The notes under the pieces are model-generated. The model searched no databases and was not told the DNA's origin. It saw nothing but the letters and a program-made list of their open reading frames with translations. The translations under genes and the position numbers were made by a program. This document shows, in pieces, positions 43,607 through 53,516 of a stretch of DNA of 64,000 nucleotides; the stretch's first letter is position 1; each line of letters opens with the position of its first letter. The DNA is taken from the NCBI RefSeq assembly GCF_038004425.1, contig NZ_JBBORC010000001.1, forward strand, positions 3,377,001 through 3,441,000, read 5' to 3'. This stretch comes from Solibacillus sp. FSL W7-1464 (lineage in GTDB: Bacteria > Bacillota > Bacilli > Bacillales_A > Planococcaceae).

Positions 43607-44164
43607 TTATATAGCTGCACTTACCTTGTTTTTAAAATCTTCATATACGTAGCTCCACAGCTTTGAATCGTTTACATACTGTCCGCGCATATTTTCATAT
43701 ACTGCTTTTTGTGCTTCTTCAAATGACGGATCTTCTTTATCCGGTAAAGTCGCACGTAAATCCGTTACAAGCTGCTGTAATTGCGGCGCACGTGGCCCCC
43801 ATGTAGTAATTACTTCCCCGGCTTCATTTAAAATTAAATACATCGGAATAGCTCGTCCGCCATTTGTTAAATAACGGTCGATTAAGTCAGTATCCGCATC
43901 ACGTAATGCCGTGCGAATTTCCACATTTGCCGCTTCCGCTACTTTGCGAATGATCGGGTTGTTAATCATAGCATCCCCGCACCAGTCTTCCGTAATCGCC
44001 AAAATATGGATATTGGCACTTTTCAGCTTTTCAATAAAAGCAGTATCTTCCGGAAGTTCAAAGCCCTCGTAAATTGCAAAGCTTTGTTCTTTCAGTTGAG
44101 ACATTGCATCCATATATTCTCTCATCGACTGGCTCTCTTCAAAATATTGTTGTTCTGTTTTCAT
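43607..44164 (-). CDS. Thioredoxin-family protein with single active-site Cys
   Basis: 185 aa. LAITEDWCGDAMINNPII (~55-72) replaces the usual WCGPC by W-C62-G-D-A, so only one thiol remains; the cis-Pro loop RAIPMYLIL is present (~105-113). Characteristic of the 'Thioredoxin_9' group found in Bacilli. A monothiol or bacillithiol-related role is possible. ATG 44164 follows AAAGGTGG. Monocistronic with its own terminator. Confidence 0.82.
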   Translation of the reverse strand: MKTEQQYFEESQSMREYMDAMSQLKEQSFAIYEGFELPEDTAFIEKLKSANIHILAITEDWCGDAMINNPIIRKVAEAANVEIRTALRDADTDLIDRYLTNGGRAIPMYLILNEAGEVITTWGPRAPQLQQLVTDLRATLPDKEDPSFEEAQKAVYENMRGQYVNDSKLWSYVYEDFKNKVSAAI

Positions 44165-44519
44165 ATATATACCACCTTTCAAATTCTCTCTTCTATTTTG
44201 CACGTTTTAAAGAAAAAAAGAAAGTTTTATGTGTCAAAATTGTTACACAATAATACAATTCGAAATTTTCAAAACAAGTTACATAAAACAGCAAATTTTT
44301 AATATTTTCGAGCATATAAAACCAATTCAATATTTTATAGAAATAATATTAACTTATAGTAAAATAATTAAAAATTTTCTTAATTGTTTTACTTATTAGT
44401 ATCTATAAAAAATTTTTAATCTAGTATATATTTCTTATAAATATTCTGATATATTAAAATAACGCATCAAAAAATTATCAGAAAATTTAATTTACATGAT
44501 TTTCTAGGAGGGGTTATTT
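44165..44519. other. Intergenic region upstream of opp, AT-rich
   Basis: No gene. Very AT-rich; contains the CodY-like box listed separately and two weaker CodY-like stretches (AATTTTCAAAACAAG near 44264 and AATTTTCTTAATTGT near 44373). Confidence 0.6.
44473..44487. promoter_or_regulatory. CodY box upstream of oppA
   Basis: AATTATCAGAAAATT differs from the CodY consensus AATTTTCWGAAAATT at one position. It ends 32 nt before the oppA start, where CodY with GTP and branched-chain amino acids would repress the operon (inferred from known CodY control of opp). Confidence 0.7.
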
Positions 44520-46139
44520 ATGAAACGCAATAAAAAGGTCGCATTGACTGCTACAGCACTTTCATTATCTGCATTACTTGCAGCATGTGGCGGTGGAGAA
44601 GAAACAAAATCTACATCATCTGGAGATGGTGAAAAAGAATTAGATCTATTAATTACATCTGAGCCGCCTTCATTACATCCACAATTAGCTTCAGATACAA
44701 CTTCTGGTGCTATTTTAGAAAGTACATTTGAAGGTTTAACAACAATGGTTGAAGGCGGGCCGGTTCTAGCTGCCGCTGAAGACTATAAAGTATCGGATGA
44801 CCTATTAACTTACACATTCACTTTACGTGACGCACAATGGTCAAATGGTGAAAAAGTAACGGCTGATGATTTTGCATACGCTTGGAAATGGGCATTAAAC
44901 CCGGAAAATGCGTCAGAATATTCTTCAATCCTTTACGCTATTAAAGGAGCAGAGGCATACAATACTGGTAAAGGCACTGCTGAAGATGTGGCGATTAACG
45001 TAATCGATGAAAAAACATTGGAAGTAACGTTAAACGCTCCAACTCCATATTTCTTGGAATTAACAGCTTTCAAAACATTCTACCCAATTCATAAAGCAAC
45101 AGCTGAAGCGGATCCAAAATGGTACACAGAAGCAGATACATATGTATCAAACGGTGCATTCAACTTAACTACTTGGAACCATTCAGGTGATATCGTTTTA
45201 GAGAAGAGCGATACTTACTGGGATACGAAAAACGTAGATATCGATACAGTTAACATTGCAATGGTTGAGTCTGAAACAACTCAAATGACAATGTTTGACG
45301 CTGGCGAAATCGATTTCCTTGGAGCTCCTTACGGGACAATTTCTCTTGATGCAATCGACCGCTTAAAATCAGAAGACAAATTAAATGTTTCTGATATGTC
45401 ATCTATTTACTGGTACAAGTTCAATACAGAAGATCCAGTAATGCAAAACGAAAACATTCGTAAAGCATTAGCATTGTCAATCGACCGTGAAAGCTTAATC
45501 AGTAATATTGTAAAAGGTGAACAAGAACCTGCATTAGGTATCGTACCAAACTCTGTTGAAGGCTTCGGCGATGACGAAGGTTACTTCAAAGATGCTGATT
45601 TCGATGAAGCAAAAAAATATTTAGATGCTGGTTTGAAAGAATTAGGATTAGCTAGCGCTAAAGATTTAGAAGTAAAAGTTTCATACAACACTTCTGAAGC
45701 ACACTCTGCTATCGCACAATTCATTCAACAAGGCTGGTCATCGAATTTAGGTATTACTGTTAAACTTGATAACTCGGAGTGGCAAGTATACTTAGATAAA
45801 ATCGGCAATGGCGATTACCAAATCGGTCGTCTTGGCTGGGGCGCTGACTACAATGATGCATATACATTCCTTGAAATGTACAACTCTGCTGAAAACGGCA
45901 ATAACCAAACTGGCTGGTCAAACGATGAGTACACTGCATTATTGAATGAATCAATCACTGAAACAGATCCGGCAAAACGTACGGAAAAACTATTGGCTGC
46001 TGAAGCAGTAATCATGGAAGAAATGCCTGTAGCACCAATTTACTACAACACGAACTTAAACGTTGTATCTGATGAAGTAGAAAATATGGTTCCAGATGCT
46101 TTAGGTAACATTAACCTGAAATACGTTAAAGTGAAGTAA
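44520..46139 (+). CDS. oppA: Oligopeptide ABC transporter substrate-binding lipoprotein
   Basis: 539 aa. Lipobox LLAAC (Cys23), then a full-length SBP_bac_5 peptide-binding protein: LLITSEPPSLHPQLASDT, DDFAYAWKWALNPENASEYSS, TPYFLELTAFKTFYPIH, RKALALSIDRESLI and the C-terminal MPVAPIYYNTNLNVVS. It captures peptides outside the membrane and delivers them to OppBC. GGAGGGG precedes the ATG. A strong hairpin separates oppA from the other opp genes, so oppA mRNA will exceed the rest. Confidence 0.95.
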   Translation: MKRNKKVALTATALSLSALLAACGGGEETKSTSSGDGEKELDLLITSEPPSLHPQLASDTTSGAILESTFEGLTTMVEGGPVLAAAEDYKVSDDLLTYTFTLRDAQWSNGEKVTADDFAYAWKWALNPENASEYSSILYAIKGAEAYNTGKGTAEDVAINVIDEKTLEVTLNAPTPYFLELTAFKTFYPIHKATAEADPKWYTEADTYVSNGAFNLTTWNHSGDIVLEKSDTYWDTKNVDIDTVNIAMVESETTQMTMFDAGEIDFLGAPYGTISLDAIDRLKSEDKLNVSDMSSIYWYKFNTEDPVMQNENIRKALALSIDRESLISNIVKGEQEPALGIVPNSVEGFGDDEGYFKDADFDEAKKYLDAGLKELGLASAKDLEVKVSYNTSEAHSAIAQFIQQGWSSNLGITVKLDNSEWQVYLDKIGNGDYQIGRLGWGADYNDAYTFLEMYNSAENGNNQTGWSNDEYTALLNESITETDPAKRTEKLLAAEAVIMEEMPVAPIYYNTNLNVVSDEVENMVPDALGNINLKYVKVK

Positions 46140-46200
46140 TTTTAACTATTTAGTATTTACTCCTGCGATGGACGAGATCATTTCAAAAATCATCGTAAAT

Positions 46201-46239
46201 AGGGAGTGCCTCGAAATTATATTTCGGGCACTCCCTTTC
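46201..46239 (+). terminator. Intercistronic stem-loop between oppA and oppB
   Basis: AGGGAGTGCC / GGCACTCCCT with an inner CGAAAT/ATTTCG and a one-base bulge, followed by only TT. Probably partial terminator or mRNA 3'-end protector that gives excess binding protein. Confidence 0.75.
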
Positions 46240-46286
46240 ATAGTTTTATCAAATATTCAAAATAGTATAAAAAGGAGGTACGGACA

Positions 46287-47216
46287 TTGCTTAACTTTAT
46301 TATTAAACGATTACTCTATATCGTACTTGCAATGTACTTAATTATTACAGCGACGTTCTTCTTAATGCAGCTTGCTCCCGGTAGCCCGTTTACTAGCGAA
46401 CGTGAACTGCCCCCTGCCATCGAAGAACAATTAAACGCGAAATACGGGTTGGATAATCCTTGGTATATCCAATATAAAGATTATTTAGTAGACACAATGA
46501 CATTTGATTTTGGGGAGTCGATGAAATACAAAGGCCGTTCCACAAATGACATTATCGCAGAAAGCTTCCCTGTATCACTTGCTTTAGGTCTTCAGGCGAT
46601 GGTTTTAGCCATTGGTCTTGGCGTATTGCTCGGCGTTATTTCTGCACTGTACCATAATCGCTTTGGAGATTATGCCGCAACCATTTTTGCAATTTTAGGG
46701 ATTTCGGTTCCTTCATTCATTTTAGCCGGACTCCTGCAGTATTACTTGGCATTTGAAGCTGGCTGGTTCCCGGTAAGTGGCTGGAAAGGATTCGCCTATA
46801 CGATCTTACCTTCGCTGGCAATCGCCGTTACCCATGCCGGATTTATTGCTAAACTTACGCGTTCTAGTATGTTGGAGCAAAACAATAGTGAGTATGTAAA
46901 GCTTGCTCGTGCAAAAGGTCTAGGAAAATGGACAATTGTGTTCAAGCACTCTTTACGTAATGCATTATTGCCGGTTGTAACGTATTTAGGTCCACTGTTT
47001 GCAGGTGTTATTACAGGTTCGTTCGTCATTGAACAGATTTTTGCGGTACCAGGACTTGGCCGCCACTTCGTAACAAGTATTACAAACCGTGACTATACGG
47101 TAATTATGGGTACGACAGTGTTCTATTCACTAATTTTATTGCTGGCTGTGTTAATCGTAGACATTTTATACAGTGTCATCGATCCACGTATTAAATTGAA
47201 AGGAGCGAAAAAATAA
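46287..47216 (+). CDS. oppB: Oligopeptide ABC transporter permease OppB
   Basis: 309 aa, six membrane helices, BPD_transp_1 fold. MLNFIIKRLLYIVLAMYLII opening and the EAA loop YVKLARAKGLGKWTIVFKHSLRNALLPVV (~205-233) which contacts the ATPase subunits. Start is TTG at 46287 behind AAAGGAGGTACGGACA. Overlaps oppC by one base. Confidence 0.93.
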   Translation: MLNFIIKRLLYIVLAMYLIITATFFLMQLAPGSPFTSERELPPAIEEQLNAKYGLDNPWYIQYKDYLVDTMTFDFGESMKYKGRSTNDIIAESFPVSLALGLQAMVLAIGLGVLLGVISALYHNRFGDYAATIFAILGISVPSFILAGLLQYYLAFEAGWFPVSGWKGFAYTILPSLAIAVTHAGFIAKLTRSSMLEQNNSEYVKLARAKGLGKWTIVFKHSLRNALLPVVTYLGPLFAGVITGSFVIEQIFAVPGLGRHFVTSITNRDYTVIMGTTVFYSLILLLAVLIVDILYSVIDPRIKLKGAKK

Positions 47217-48148
47217 TGGCTCAAAACGAACAGCAAATACCAAAAGTATCAGCTGACATGTTCGATGTTGTCGGTCGTTCAGAAAATACAGATGCCCTTT
47301 CTAAAAAGCAAGTATCTTATTGGAAAGAAGTATTTTATCGCTTCTCTCATAACAAGTTAGCTGTACTAGGGTTAATCCTTTTAGTTCTGATAGCAGGATT
47401 TGCAATTTTTGCACCAATGTTCTCTTCTTATACATATGAACAGAATGTCGGATTATACAATACCGCTCCTTCTGCAACACATTGGTTCGGTACGGATGAC
47501 CTTGCGCGCGACATTTTTGTCCGTGCCTGGGAAGGTGCCCGAATTTCATTGTTCATCGGTATTACTGCTGCTGTAATTGATTTGATCATCGGTGTTTTAT
47601 GGGGAAGTATTGCAGGTTTGGCTGGTGGACGTGTCGATAATATCATGATGCGTATCGCAGACGTATTAACGGCAATCCCTTATTTATTAGTAGTAATTAT
47701 TTTATTGGTAATTATGGAGCCTGGTTTAGTTCCTATGATTATCGCCCTTTCCATTACAGGTTGGGTAAACATGGCACGAATTGTACGAAGTGAAGTACTG
47801 AAAATCAAAAATCAGGAGTACGTACTTGCAGCCCGTACATTAGGCGCAAATCAATGGCACATCATTAAACGTCACTTAATCCCAAATGCAATGGGTGCTA
47901 TTTTAGTAACAATGACAATGACTATTCCAAGTGCAATTTTCACAGAGAGTTTCTTAAGCTACTTAGGTTTAGGGGTTCAGGCTCCTTTAGCCAGCTGGGG
48001 TACGATGGCCTCTGAAGGTTTCAAAGCACTTCAATCTGCACCATGGCGATTATTGTTCCCTGCAGCTTTAATCTCGATTACAATATTCGCATTTAACGCA
48101 GTTGGGGACGGCTTACGTGACGCACTTGATCCGAAATTACGTAAATAA
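47216..48148 (+). CDS. oppC: Oligopeptide ABC transporter permease OppC
   Basis: 310 aa. A cytoplasmic N-tail (~1-45), then six helices and the EAA loop YVLAARTLGANQWHIIKRHLIPNAMG (~202-227). GTDDLARDIFVRAWEGARISL (~88-108) is the OppC-type motif at the second helix. ATG at 47216 shares a base with the oppB stop (TAATG). Forms the membrane channel with OppB. Confidence 0.94.
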   Translation: MAQNEQQIPKVSADMFDVVGRSENTDALSKKQVSYWKEVFYRFSHNKLAVLGLILLVLIAGFAIFAPMFSSYTYEQNVGLYNTAPSATHWFGTDDLARDIFVRAWEGARISLFIGITAAVIDLIIGVLWGSIAGLAGGRVDNIMMRIADVLTAIPYLLVVIILLVIMEPGLVPMIIALSITGWVNMARIVRSEVLKIKNQEYVLAARTLGANQWHIIKRHLIPNAMGAILVTMTMTIPSAIFTESFLSYLGLGVQAPLASWGTMASEGFKALQSAPWRLLFPAALISITIFAFNAVGDGLRDALDPKLRK

Positions 48149-48162
48149 GGAGAGTGTACGCA

Positions 48163-49209
48163 ATGAAGAAAAAAGTATTAGAAGTAAACGACTTACGTAT
48201 TAATTTCAAAACGTACGCTGGCGTCGTACAAGCCGTACGCGGAGTAAGCTTTGAATTATACGAAGGCGAAACATTGGCAATCGTTGGTGAATCCGGTTCC
48301 GGAAAATCCGTAACGAGCAATGCACTGATGAAGTTAATTCCACAGCCACCGGGTATTTATGCCGGTGGTGAAATTAACTTCAATGGCCGCAATATTATCC
48401 CTTTATCTGAAAAGGAAATGATGAAAGTACGCGGAAATGATATTTCAATGATTTTCCAGGATCCTATGACGGCATTAAACCCGACAATGAGAATCGGGAA
48501 GCAAATTACCGAAGTACTGTTGAAGCATAATAAAGTTACAACTAAGGACGACGCAAAAAAACGTGCGATTGAATTACTTGATCAAGTAGGTATCCCTTAC
48601 CCTGAAAAACGTTATAAATCTTACCCTCACGAACTGTCCGGCGGGATGCGTCAACGTGTTGTTATTGCCATTGCTCTTGCAGCAGATCCAAAGCTTTTAA
48701 TTGCCGATGAGCCGACGACAGCACTTGATGTAACGATTCAGGCACAAATTTTAGAGCTGATGAAAGAGCTACAAAAGAAATCGAATACATCGATTATTTT
48801 CATCACACATGACCTGGGTGTTGTAGCAAATGTAGCAGATAGAGTTGCGGTAATGTATGCCGGTCAAATCGTAGAGTATGGTACAGTAGAAGACATTTTC
48901 TACAACCCGCAGCACCCGTACACTTGGGGACTGCTTGGATCTATGCCGGACTTGAACAACTCTACAGATGAGCTGTTAATGGCGATTCCGGGTTCACCGC
49001 CAAACTTGATTGAACCACCTAAAGGCGATGCATTTGCCCCTCGTAATGAGTTTGCAATGAAAATCGACTTTGAGATGGAACCGCCAATGTTTAAAGTTTC
49101 GGATACACATTATGCTAAAACTTGGCTACTGCATCCTGATGCACCAAAAATGCCAGTCCCTGATGCGGTAGCACGCCGTATTAAAGGCTATCAACAGGAG
49201 GGCATGTAA
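48163..49209 (+). CDS. oppD: Oligopeptide ABC transporter ATPase OppD
   Basis: 348 aa. Walker A GESGSGKS (42-49), signature LSGGMRQR (~160), Walker [13 protein letters not shown] (~176-187), switch histidine in ITHDLG; the C-terminal oligopeptide extension [11 protein letters not shown] and the [16 protein letters not shown]-like region, which in other OppD proteins carries a cysteine cluster, has no cysteines here. ATG 48163 with AAGGAGAG is preferred to 48154. Confidence 0.93.
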   Translation: MKKKVLEVNDLRINFKTYAGVVQAVRGVSFELYEGETLAIVGESGSGKSVTSNALMKLIPQPPGIYAGGEINFNGRNIIPLSEKEMMKVRGNDISMIFQDPMTALNPTMRIGKQITEVLLKHNKVTTKDDAKKRAIELLDQVGIPYPEKRYKSYPHELSGGMRQRVVIAIALAADPKLLIADEPTTALDVTIQAQILELMKELQKKSNTSIIFITHDLGVVANVADRVAVMYAGQIVEYGTVEDIFYNPQHPYTWGLLGSMPDLNNSTDELLMAIPGSPPNLIEPPKGDAFAPRNEFAMKIDFEMEPPMFKVSDTHYAKTWLLHPDAPKMPVPDAVARRIKGYQQEGM

Positions 49210-49211
49210 TC

Positions 49212-50120
49212 ATGGCAAATAAAATATTAGAAGTTAAAGGCCTAAAACAATATTTTGGCACTGCCAAGCAACCGATTAAAGCGATCGATGGCATCTCCTT
49301 TGATGTATATGAAGGCGAAACATTAGGTTTAGTTGGAGAATCCGGCTGCGGTAAATCAACGACGGGCCGTTCAATTATCCGCCTTTACGATATTACAGAA
49401 GGCCAAATTACCTTCAGAGGCAAGAATATATCGGAAATGAAGTCACGAAAAGAATTGATGCAGTTCAACCGTGAAATGCAAATGATTTTCCAGGATCCTT
49501 ATGCGAGTTTAAATCCTCGTATGACGGCCGGTGAATTAATTGCGGAAGGTTTTGACATCCATGGTCTGTATAAAAACAAAAAAGAACGTCAAGCTCGTAT
49601 TGGTGAGTTATTGGAAGCAGTCGGACTGACACGCGAGCACGCTAACCGTTATGCCCACGAGTTTTCCGGTGGGCAGCGTCAACGTATCGGTATTGCCCGT
49701 GCGCTTAGTCTAGATCCAAGCTTCATCATTGCCGATGAGCCGATTTCTGCGCTTGATGTTTCCATTCAGGCACAGGTAGTAAACTTACTGAAGCAGCTTC
49801 AGAAAGAACGTGGATTAACTTATTTATTCATCGCCCATGATTTATCGATGGTAAAGTATATATCAGACCGAATCGCGGTTATGTATCGCGGAAAAATATT
49901 AGAACTTGGCAGTGCGGATGAGATTTACAACAATCCAATCCACCCGTATACGAAGTCTTTATTATCTGCAGTTCCTCAGCCGGATCCGGCATATGAACGC
50001 AGCCGTACACGTATTCCGTACAAACATGTTGAACATGATCCGGCAGCTCAAGTAATCGAAGCCCGCCCTGGCCATTTTGTCTTTGGCACAGATGCACAAG
50101 TGAAAGACTGGGCTAAATAA
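49212..50120 (+). CDS. oppF: Oligopeptide ABC transporter ATPase OppF
   Basis: 302 aa. Walker A GESGCGKS (42-49), [15 protein letters not shown], Walker [15 protein letters not shown], and the C-terminal [15 protein letters not shown] extension that marks OppF-type ATPases. Starts 2 bp after oppD. Last gene of the operon; a terminator follows. With OppD it powers peptide uptake. Confidence 0.94.
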   Translation: MANKILEVKGLKQYFGTAKQPIKAIDGISFDVYEGETLGLVGESGCGKSTTGRSIIRLYDITEGQITFRGKNISEMKSRKELMQFNREMQMIFQDPYASLNPRMTAGELIAEGFDIHGLYKNKKERQARIGELLEAVGLTREHANRYAHEFSGGQRQRIGIARALSLDPSFIIADEPISALDVSIQAQVVNLLKQLQKERGLTYLFIAHDLSMVKYISDRIAVMYRGKILELGSADEIYNNPIHPYTKSLLSAVPQPDPAYERSRTRIPYKHVEHDPAAQVIEARPGHFVFGTDAQVKDWAK

Positions 50121-50132
50121 AAAACAAATAAA

Positions 50133-50168
50133 AACTCCTTCACGAGGCAATGTGAAGGAGTTCTTTCT
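50133..50168 (+). terminator. Terminator of the opp operon
   Basis: AACTCCTTCAC (50133-50143) / GTGAAGGAGTT (50152-50162), then CTTTCT. Confidence 0.85.
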
Positions 50169-50206
50169 ATTATATAAGGAAATTTCCAATGACTATGACT
50201 TAATAA

Positions 50207-51751
50207 TTAAAATGATTCAGATGTTGTTTTCGCTTGCATATGCAATGTTAAATAATCCGGTCCGCCTGCTTTAGAGTCAGTACCTGACATGTTGAAGCCG
50301 CCAAATGGCTGGTAACCAACGATTGCACCTGTACAGCCGCGGTTGAAATAAAGGTTTCCAACATGGAACTCTTCGCGAGCATACTCCAAGTTCATACGGT
50401 CATTTGTAATAACTGCACCTGTTAAGCCGTATTCCGTGTTGTTTGCAATATCAATCGCTTCTTCAAATGAATCTGCTTTTGTAATGGCTACAACCGGACC
50501 GAAGATTTCTTCTTTCATAATACGCGCTTCCGGGTCTACATCCGCAAATACAGTCGGATGTACGAAGTAACCAACAGAATCGTCTGCAGTACCGCCAGCA
50601 ACTAGACGGCCTTCTGTTTTACCGATTTCAATATATTCGCTGATTTTTTTGAATGCAGCCGAATCGATTACTGTTGCCATAAAGTTATTATTGTCTGAAG
50701 GGTCACCGATTGTTAATGAATTCGTTAACTCTTCCACACGGTTTACAACTTGATCATATACATCTTTTACGATTACGACACGTGAACAAGCTGAACATTT
50801 TTGGCCAGAGAAACCGAAAGCTGATTTTACAATGGACTGTGCAGCTAACTCTAAATCTGCATCTTTATCAACAACGATTGTATCTTTACCGCCCATTTCA
50901 GCGATGACACGTTTAATCCAAATTTGGCCAGGGCTTAATTTGGATGCGCGTTCGTTAATACGTAAACCGACATCACGGGAACCTGTAAAGCTGATGAAGC
51001 GTGTTTTCGGGTGGTCTACCAAGTAGTCCCCTACTTCCGCACCGCTACCAGGTACGAAGTTTACAACGCCCTTTGGTAAACCAGCTTCTTCAAGCACTTC
51101 AATAAACTTATAAGCGACAACCGGTGTTGTTGATGCTGGTTTTAATAATACTGTGTTACCAGTTACCACAGCTGCTACAGTTGTTCCTGCCATAATTGCA
51201 AACGGGAAGTTCCAAGGTGAAATAACGATCCCGATCCCCAGTGGAATATAATCATAACGGTTGTATTCATTCGGACGGCTTTCTACTTTACGGCCATCTT
51301 TCATTTCCAGCATTTGGCGGCCGTAATATTCTAAAAAGTCGATTGCTTCTGCAGTATCTGCATCCGCTTCATTCCATGGCTTACCTGCTTCTTTCGTCAA
51401 CCATGCAGAAAACTCATGCTTGCGGCGGCGGATAATTGTCGCTGCTTTAAATAATACATCTGCACGGATTTCAGGTTTAACTTTTTTCCATGATTTGAAT
51501 GCTTTATCTGCTTCTTGCATCGCTTTTTCAGCCAAGTCTTTTGAAGCTTTTGAAACAGACCCGATCACTTCTGTTTTCTTTGCCGGGTTATATGATACAA
51601 TTTTTTCTTCTGTCGTTATACGTTCGCCACCGATAATTAGAGGATAGTCGGCACCAAGCTGTGATTCTACTTTTTTAAGCGCTTCCAAATAAGCTTGCTT
51701 GTTTTCTTCTACCGAGAAATCTGTAAATGGTTCATGTTTATAGTTAATCAT
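50207..51751 (-). CDS. rocA: L-glutamate gamma-semialdehyde (P5C) dehydrogenase
   Basis: 514 aa, RocA/PruA length. Catalytic Glu285 (IAEMGGKD) and Cys319 ([11 protein letters not shown]), NAD-binding SPWNFPFAI (178-186) and FTGSRDVG. It oxidises glutamate semialdehyde to glutamate, the second step of proline and arginine breakdown. ATG 51751 has ATCGGAGGTAATGAT. Divergent from the regulator gene; the 168-bp divergent region carries TGCA-N9-TGCA sites. Confidence 0.95.
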   Translation of the reverse strand: MINYKHEPFTDFSVEENKQAYLEALKKVESQLGADYPLIIGGERITTEEKIVSYNPAKKTEVIGSVSKASKDLAEKAMQEADKAFKSWKKVKPEIRADVLFKAATIIRRRKHEFSAWLTKEAGKPWNEADADTAEAIDFLEYYGRQMLEMKDGRKVESRPNEYNRYDYIPLGIGIVISPWNFPFAIMAGTTVAAVVTGNTVLLKPASTTPVVAYKFIEVLEEAGLPKGVVNFVPGSGAEVGDYLVDHPKTRFISFTGSRDVGLRINERASKLSPGQIWIKRVIAEMGGKDTIVVDKDADLELAAQSIVKSAFGFSGQKCSACSRVVIVKDVYDQVVNRVEELTNSLTIGDPSDNNNFMATVIDSAAFKKISEYIEIGKTEGRLVAGGTADDSVGYFVHPTVFADVDPEARIMKEEIFGPVVAITKADSFEEAIDIANNTEYGLTGAVITNDRMNLEYAREEFHVGNLYFNRGCTGAIVGYQPFGGFNMSGTDSKAGGPDYLTLHMQAKTTSESF

Positions 51752-51774
51752 TTATCATTACCTCCGATATTAAG

Positions 51775-51835
51775 TGCAATATTTTTTTGCATCATTTTAT
51801 GTTTCTTAATTTGAATTATGCAATATAATATTGCT
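51775..51835. promoter_or_regulatory. Two TGCA-N9-TGC(A/T) operator-like sites in the rocA/regulator gap
   Basis: Site A TGCA (51775-51778), 9 bp, TGCA (51788-51791); site B TGCA (51819-51822), 9 bp, TGCT (51832-51835). Site B is part of overlapping palindromes GCAATATAATATTGC (51820-51834) and ATTGCTTAAAGCAAT. Same 17-bp layout recurs before proline dehydrogenase at 53289-53305. Likely target of the RocR-like regulator (inference). Confidence 0.55.
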
Positions 51836-51919
51836 TAAAGCAATTATTTTTTCTAAATTACGCAAATTATCTCATTTCGACAGTCACATGATAAAATGAA
51901 TTGGAGGGGGTTACACCGC

Positions 51920-53215
51920 ATGAATCAACTAGATCGCTCTAGTGTTTTTGAATTTTTGATCGAAAAAATAGAAACCGGACTTTGCGCTATCGACGAAAAT
52001 GGACGAGTCATCGTTTACAACAAAAAAATGCGCGAACTTACCGGTGAATCACTTGAACAAATTACACAGCGCTTTTTATCACAGTCACTTGACTTTAACT
52101 TGGAGCAAAATATGCTGCAAAAAGTTTTAGCTTCGGGTCAAAGTTTCAAACATATTAAGCAAACGTTCTGGAATGCCCGTGGTGAAGAAGTGACCATGAT
52201 GAATGACTATTATCCATATACCCTTAATGACGGAACGAAAATCGCCATTCAATTTTCCCGCGACATTACACAGCAGGAGTTTTTAATGGACCGGCCTTTA
52301 AGTCGTTACGGGGCTCCATTAACTTTTGATATTATTACCGCTGTCTCAAAATCGATGAAGCAAGTCATCCAGCAAGCAAAAATTGCCGCGCTAGGCCGGA
52401 TTCCGGTCATGCTTGTCGGTGAATCAGGGACAGGGAAAGATATGATTGCAGAAGGTATTCATCATGAGCTGGCAGAAAAAAACGAACGCTTTATTACATT
52501 GATTTGCCGCCGCAATGAAGAAACATTGCTCGCTCAAATCGAGAAATATATTGCCGAGGAAAAAAACTATACGTTTTTTGCCGAGCGGATTGAGTTTTTA
52601 TCAGATGAAGCACAAAATCGCATCGTGGAGCTTCTGGAAAAACATTCCGAACGTAATCATGTATTTATTGCAAGTATTGGTGAAGATCCGATTGATTTAA
52701 TTCAGAAAGGTCAACTTTCCAAAAATCTGTATTACTTATTTTCCAACTTAACGATTCAAGTACCGGCATTACGTGAGCGCCGTGAAGACATCAAACCTTT
52801 CGTGGACGATTATTTTGCTCGCCGACGCATTGCATATGGCAGTCCTGTTAAAGGATTGGCACCTGAAATCGAGGAAATATTTATGAACTATGACTGGCCG
52901 GGAAATTTAAAAGAACTTGAAGTATTGCTCGATGATATTAGCGCATTGCTAACAACGGAAGAATATGTCGAACTTATCCATATTCCAGCATATTTCAAGT
53001 GGAAACTCCAGCAAGCAGAGCCACATACTTCAGAGCAGCAAAAATTATTCGACTTCTCCGGACAAACATTGCAGCCTCTTGATGAATATATGCGTAAAGT
53101 TGAAGATTATTATATTTCACATGCATTACAGCTGAATGATGGAAATATTTCACAAACAGCTAAAGCACTGGGCATCCACCGTCAAGGTTTACAATATCGT
53201 TTAAAACGTAAATAG
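51920..53215 (+). CDS. RocR-like PAS-AAA-Fis regulator lacking sigma-54 motifs
   Basis: 431 aa. PAS-like sensor ~10-115 (TGLCAIDENGRVIVYNKKMRELTG), AAA+ domain ~130-350 with an intact Walker A GESGTGKD (167-174), and a Fis-type helix-turn-helix at the end (ISQTAKALGIHRQGLQYRLKRK). The sigma-54-contacting GAFTGA loop, expected near 205-215, is absent, and the Walker B place reads YTFFAERI (217-224) where FLDEI is expected. Start ATG 51920 with GGAGGGGG. It therefore probably does not activate sigma-54 and may work as a sigma-A regulator. Neighbours: rocA divergent, proline dehydrogenase and putP downstream. Confidence 0.85.
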   Translation: MNQLDRSSVFEFLIEKIETGLCAIDENGRVIVYNKKMRELTGESLEQITQRFLSQSLDFNLEQNMLQKVLASGQSFKHIKQTFWNARGEEVTMMNDYYPYTLNDGTKIAIQFSRDITQQEFLMDRPLSRYGAPLTFDIITAVSKSMKQVIQQAKIAALGRIPVMLVGESGTGKDMIAEGIHHELAEKNERFITLICRRNEETLLAQIEKYIAEEKNYTFFAERIEFLSDEAQNRIVELLEKHSERNHVFIASIGEDPIDLIQKGQLSKNLYYLFSNLTIQVPALRERREDIKPFVDDYFARRRIAYGSPVKGLAPEIEEIFMNYDWPGNLKELEVLLDDISALLTTEEYVELIHIPAYFKWKLQQAEPHTSEQQKLFDFSGQTLQPLDEYMRKVEDYYISHALQLNDGNISQTAKALGIHRQGLQYRLKRK

Positions 53216-53245
53216 ATTTGGTAATTTATTCTATTTTTTACCATT

Positions 53246-53275
53246 AGAGAGGCCCTTAACTTGAGGGTCTCTTTT
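53246..53275 (+). terminator. Terminator of the regulator gene
   Basis: AGAGGCCCT / AGGGTCTCT stem with one G-T pair, followed by T5. Confidence 0.75.
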
Positions 53276-53288
53276 TCATTTCACGTTG

Positions 53289-53305
53289 TGCATAATTTTA
53301 TTGCA
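53289..53305. promoter_or_regulatory. TGCA-N9-TGCA operator-like site upstream of proline dehydrogenase
   Basis: GTGCATAATTTTATTGCAC is a near-perfect inverted repeat containing TGCA (53289-53292), 9 bp, TGCA (53302-53305), 212 bp before the start codon. Same layout as the two sites before rocA. Confidence 0.5.
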
Positions 53306-53516
53306 CTATATGTAAACTGCGTATTTTAGAGAATGTAAACGTTTTAATAAAGTATTTCGGCAAAATTTTTTCGCACTAAAAACTGTTGCTATTCCTCACT
53401 TTCCCTTCTAGCAAACACTAAACCTTTCAAAATTTATTTCCTTTTTTGATTATTTTGTTTTATACTCACCTCAATAACAATAAAATACTTTTTTAATCGC
53501 AGGGGGATTGATTAAA

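Larger units (their letters stand above)
53216..53516. other. Intergenic region before the proline dehydrogenase gene
   Basis: Holds a terminator (53246-53275), the TGCA-N9-TGCA site at 53289-53305 and an AT-rich stretch. I found no -24/-12 sigma-54 promoter (GG-N10-GC): the nearest GG and GC pair is two bases too far apart. Confidence 0.6.

Noticed and set aside
53341-53380. Sigma-54 promoter before proline dehydrogenase
   Set aside because: GG and GC are 12 bp apart, not 10, and the local regulator lacks GAFTGA.
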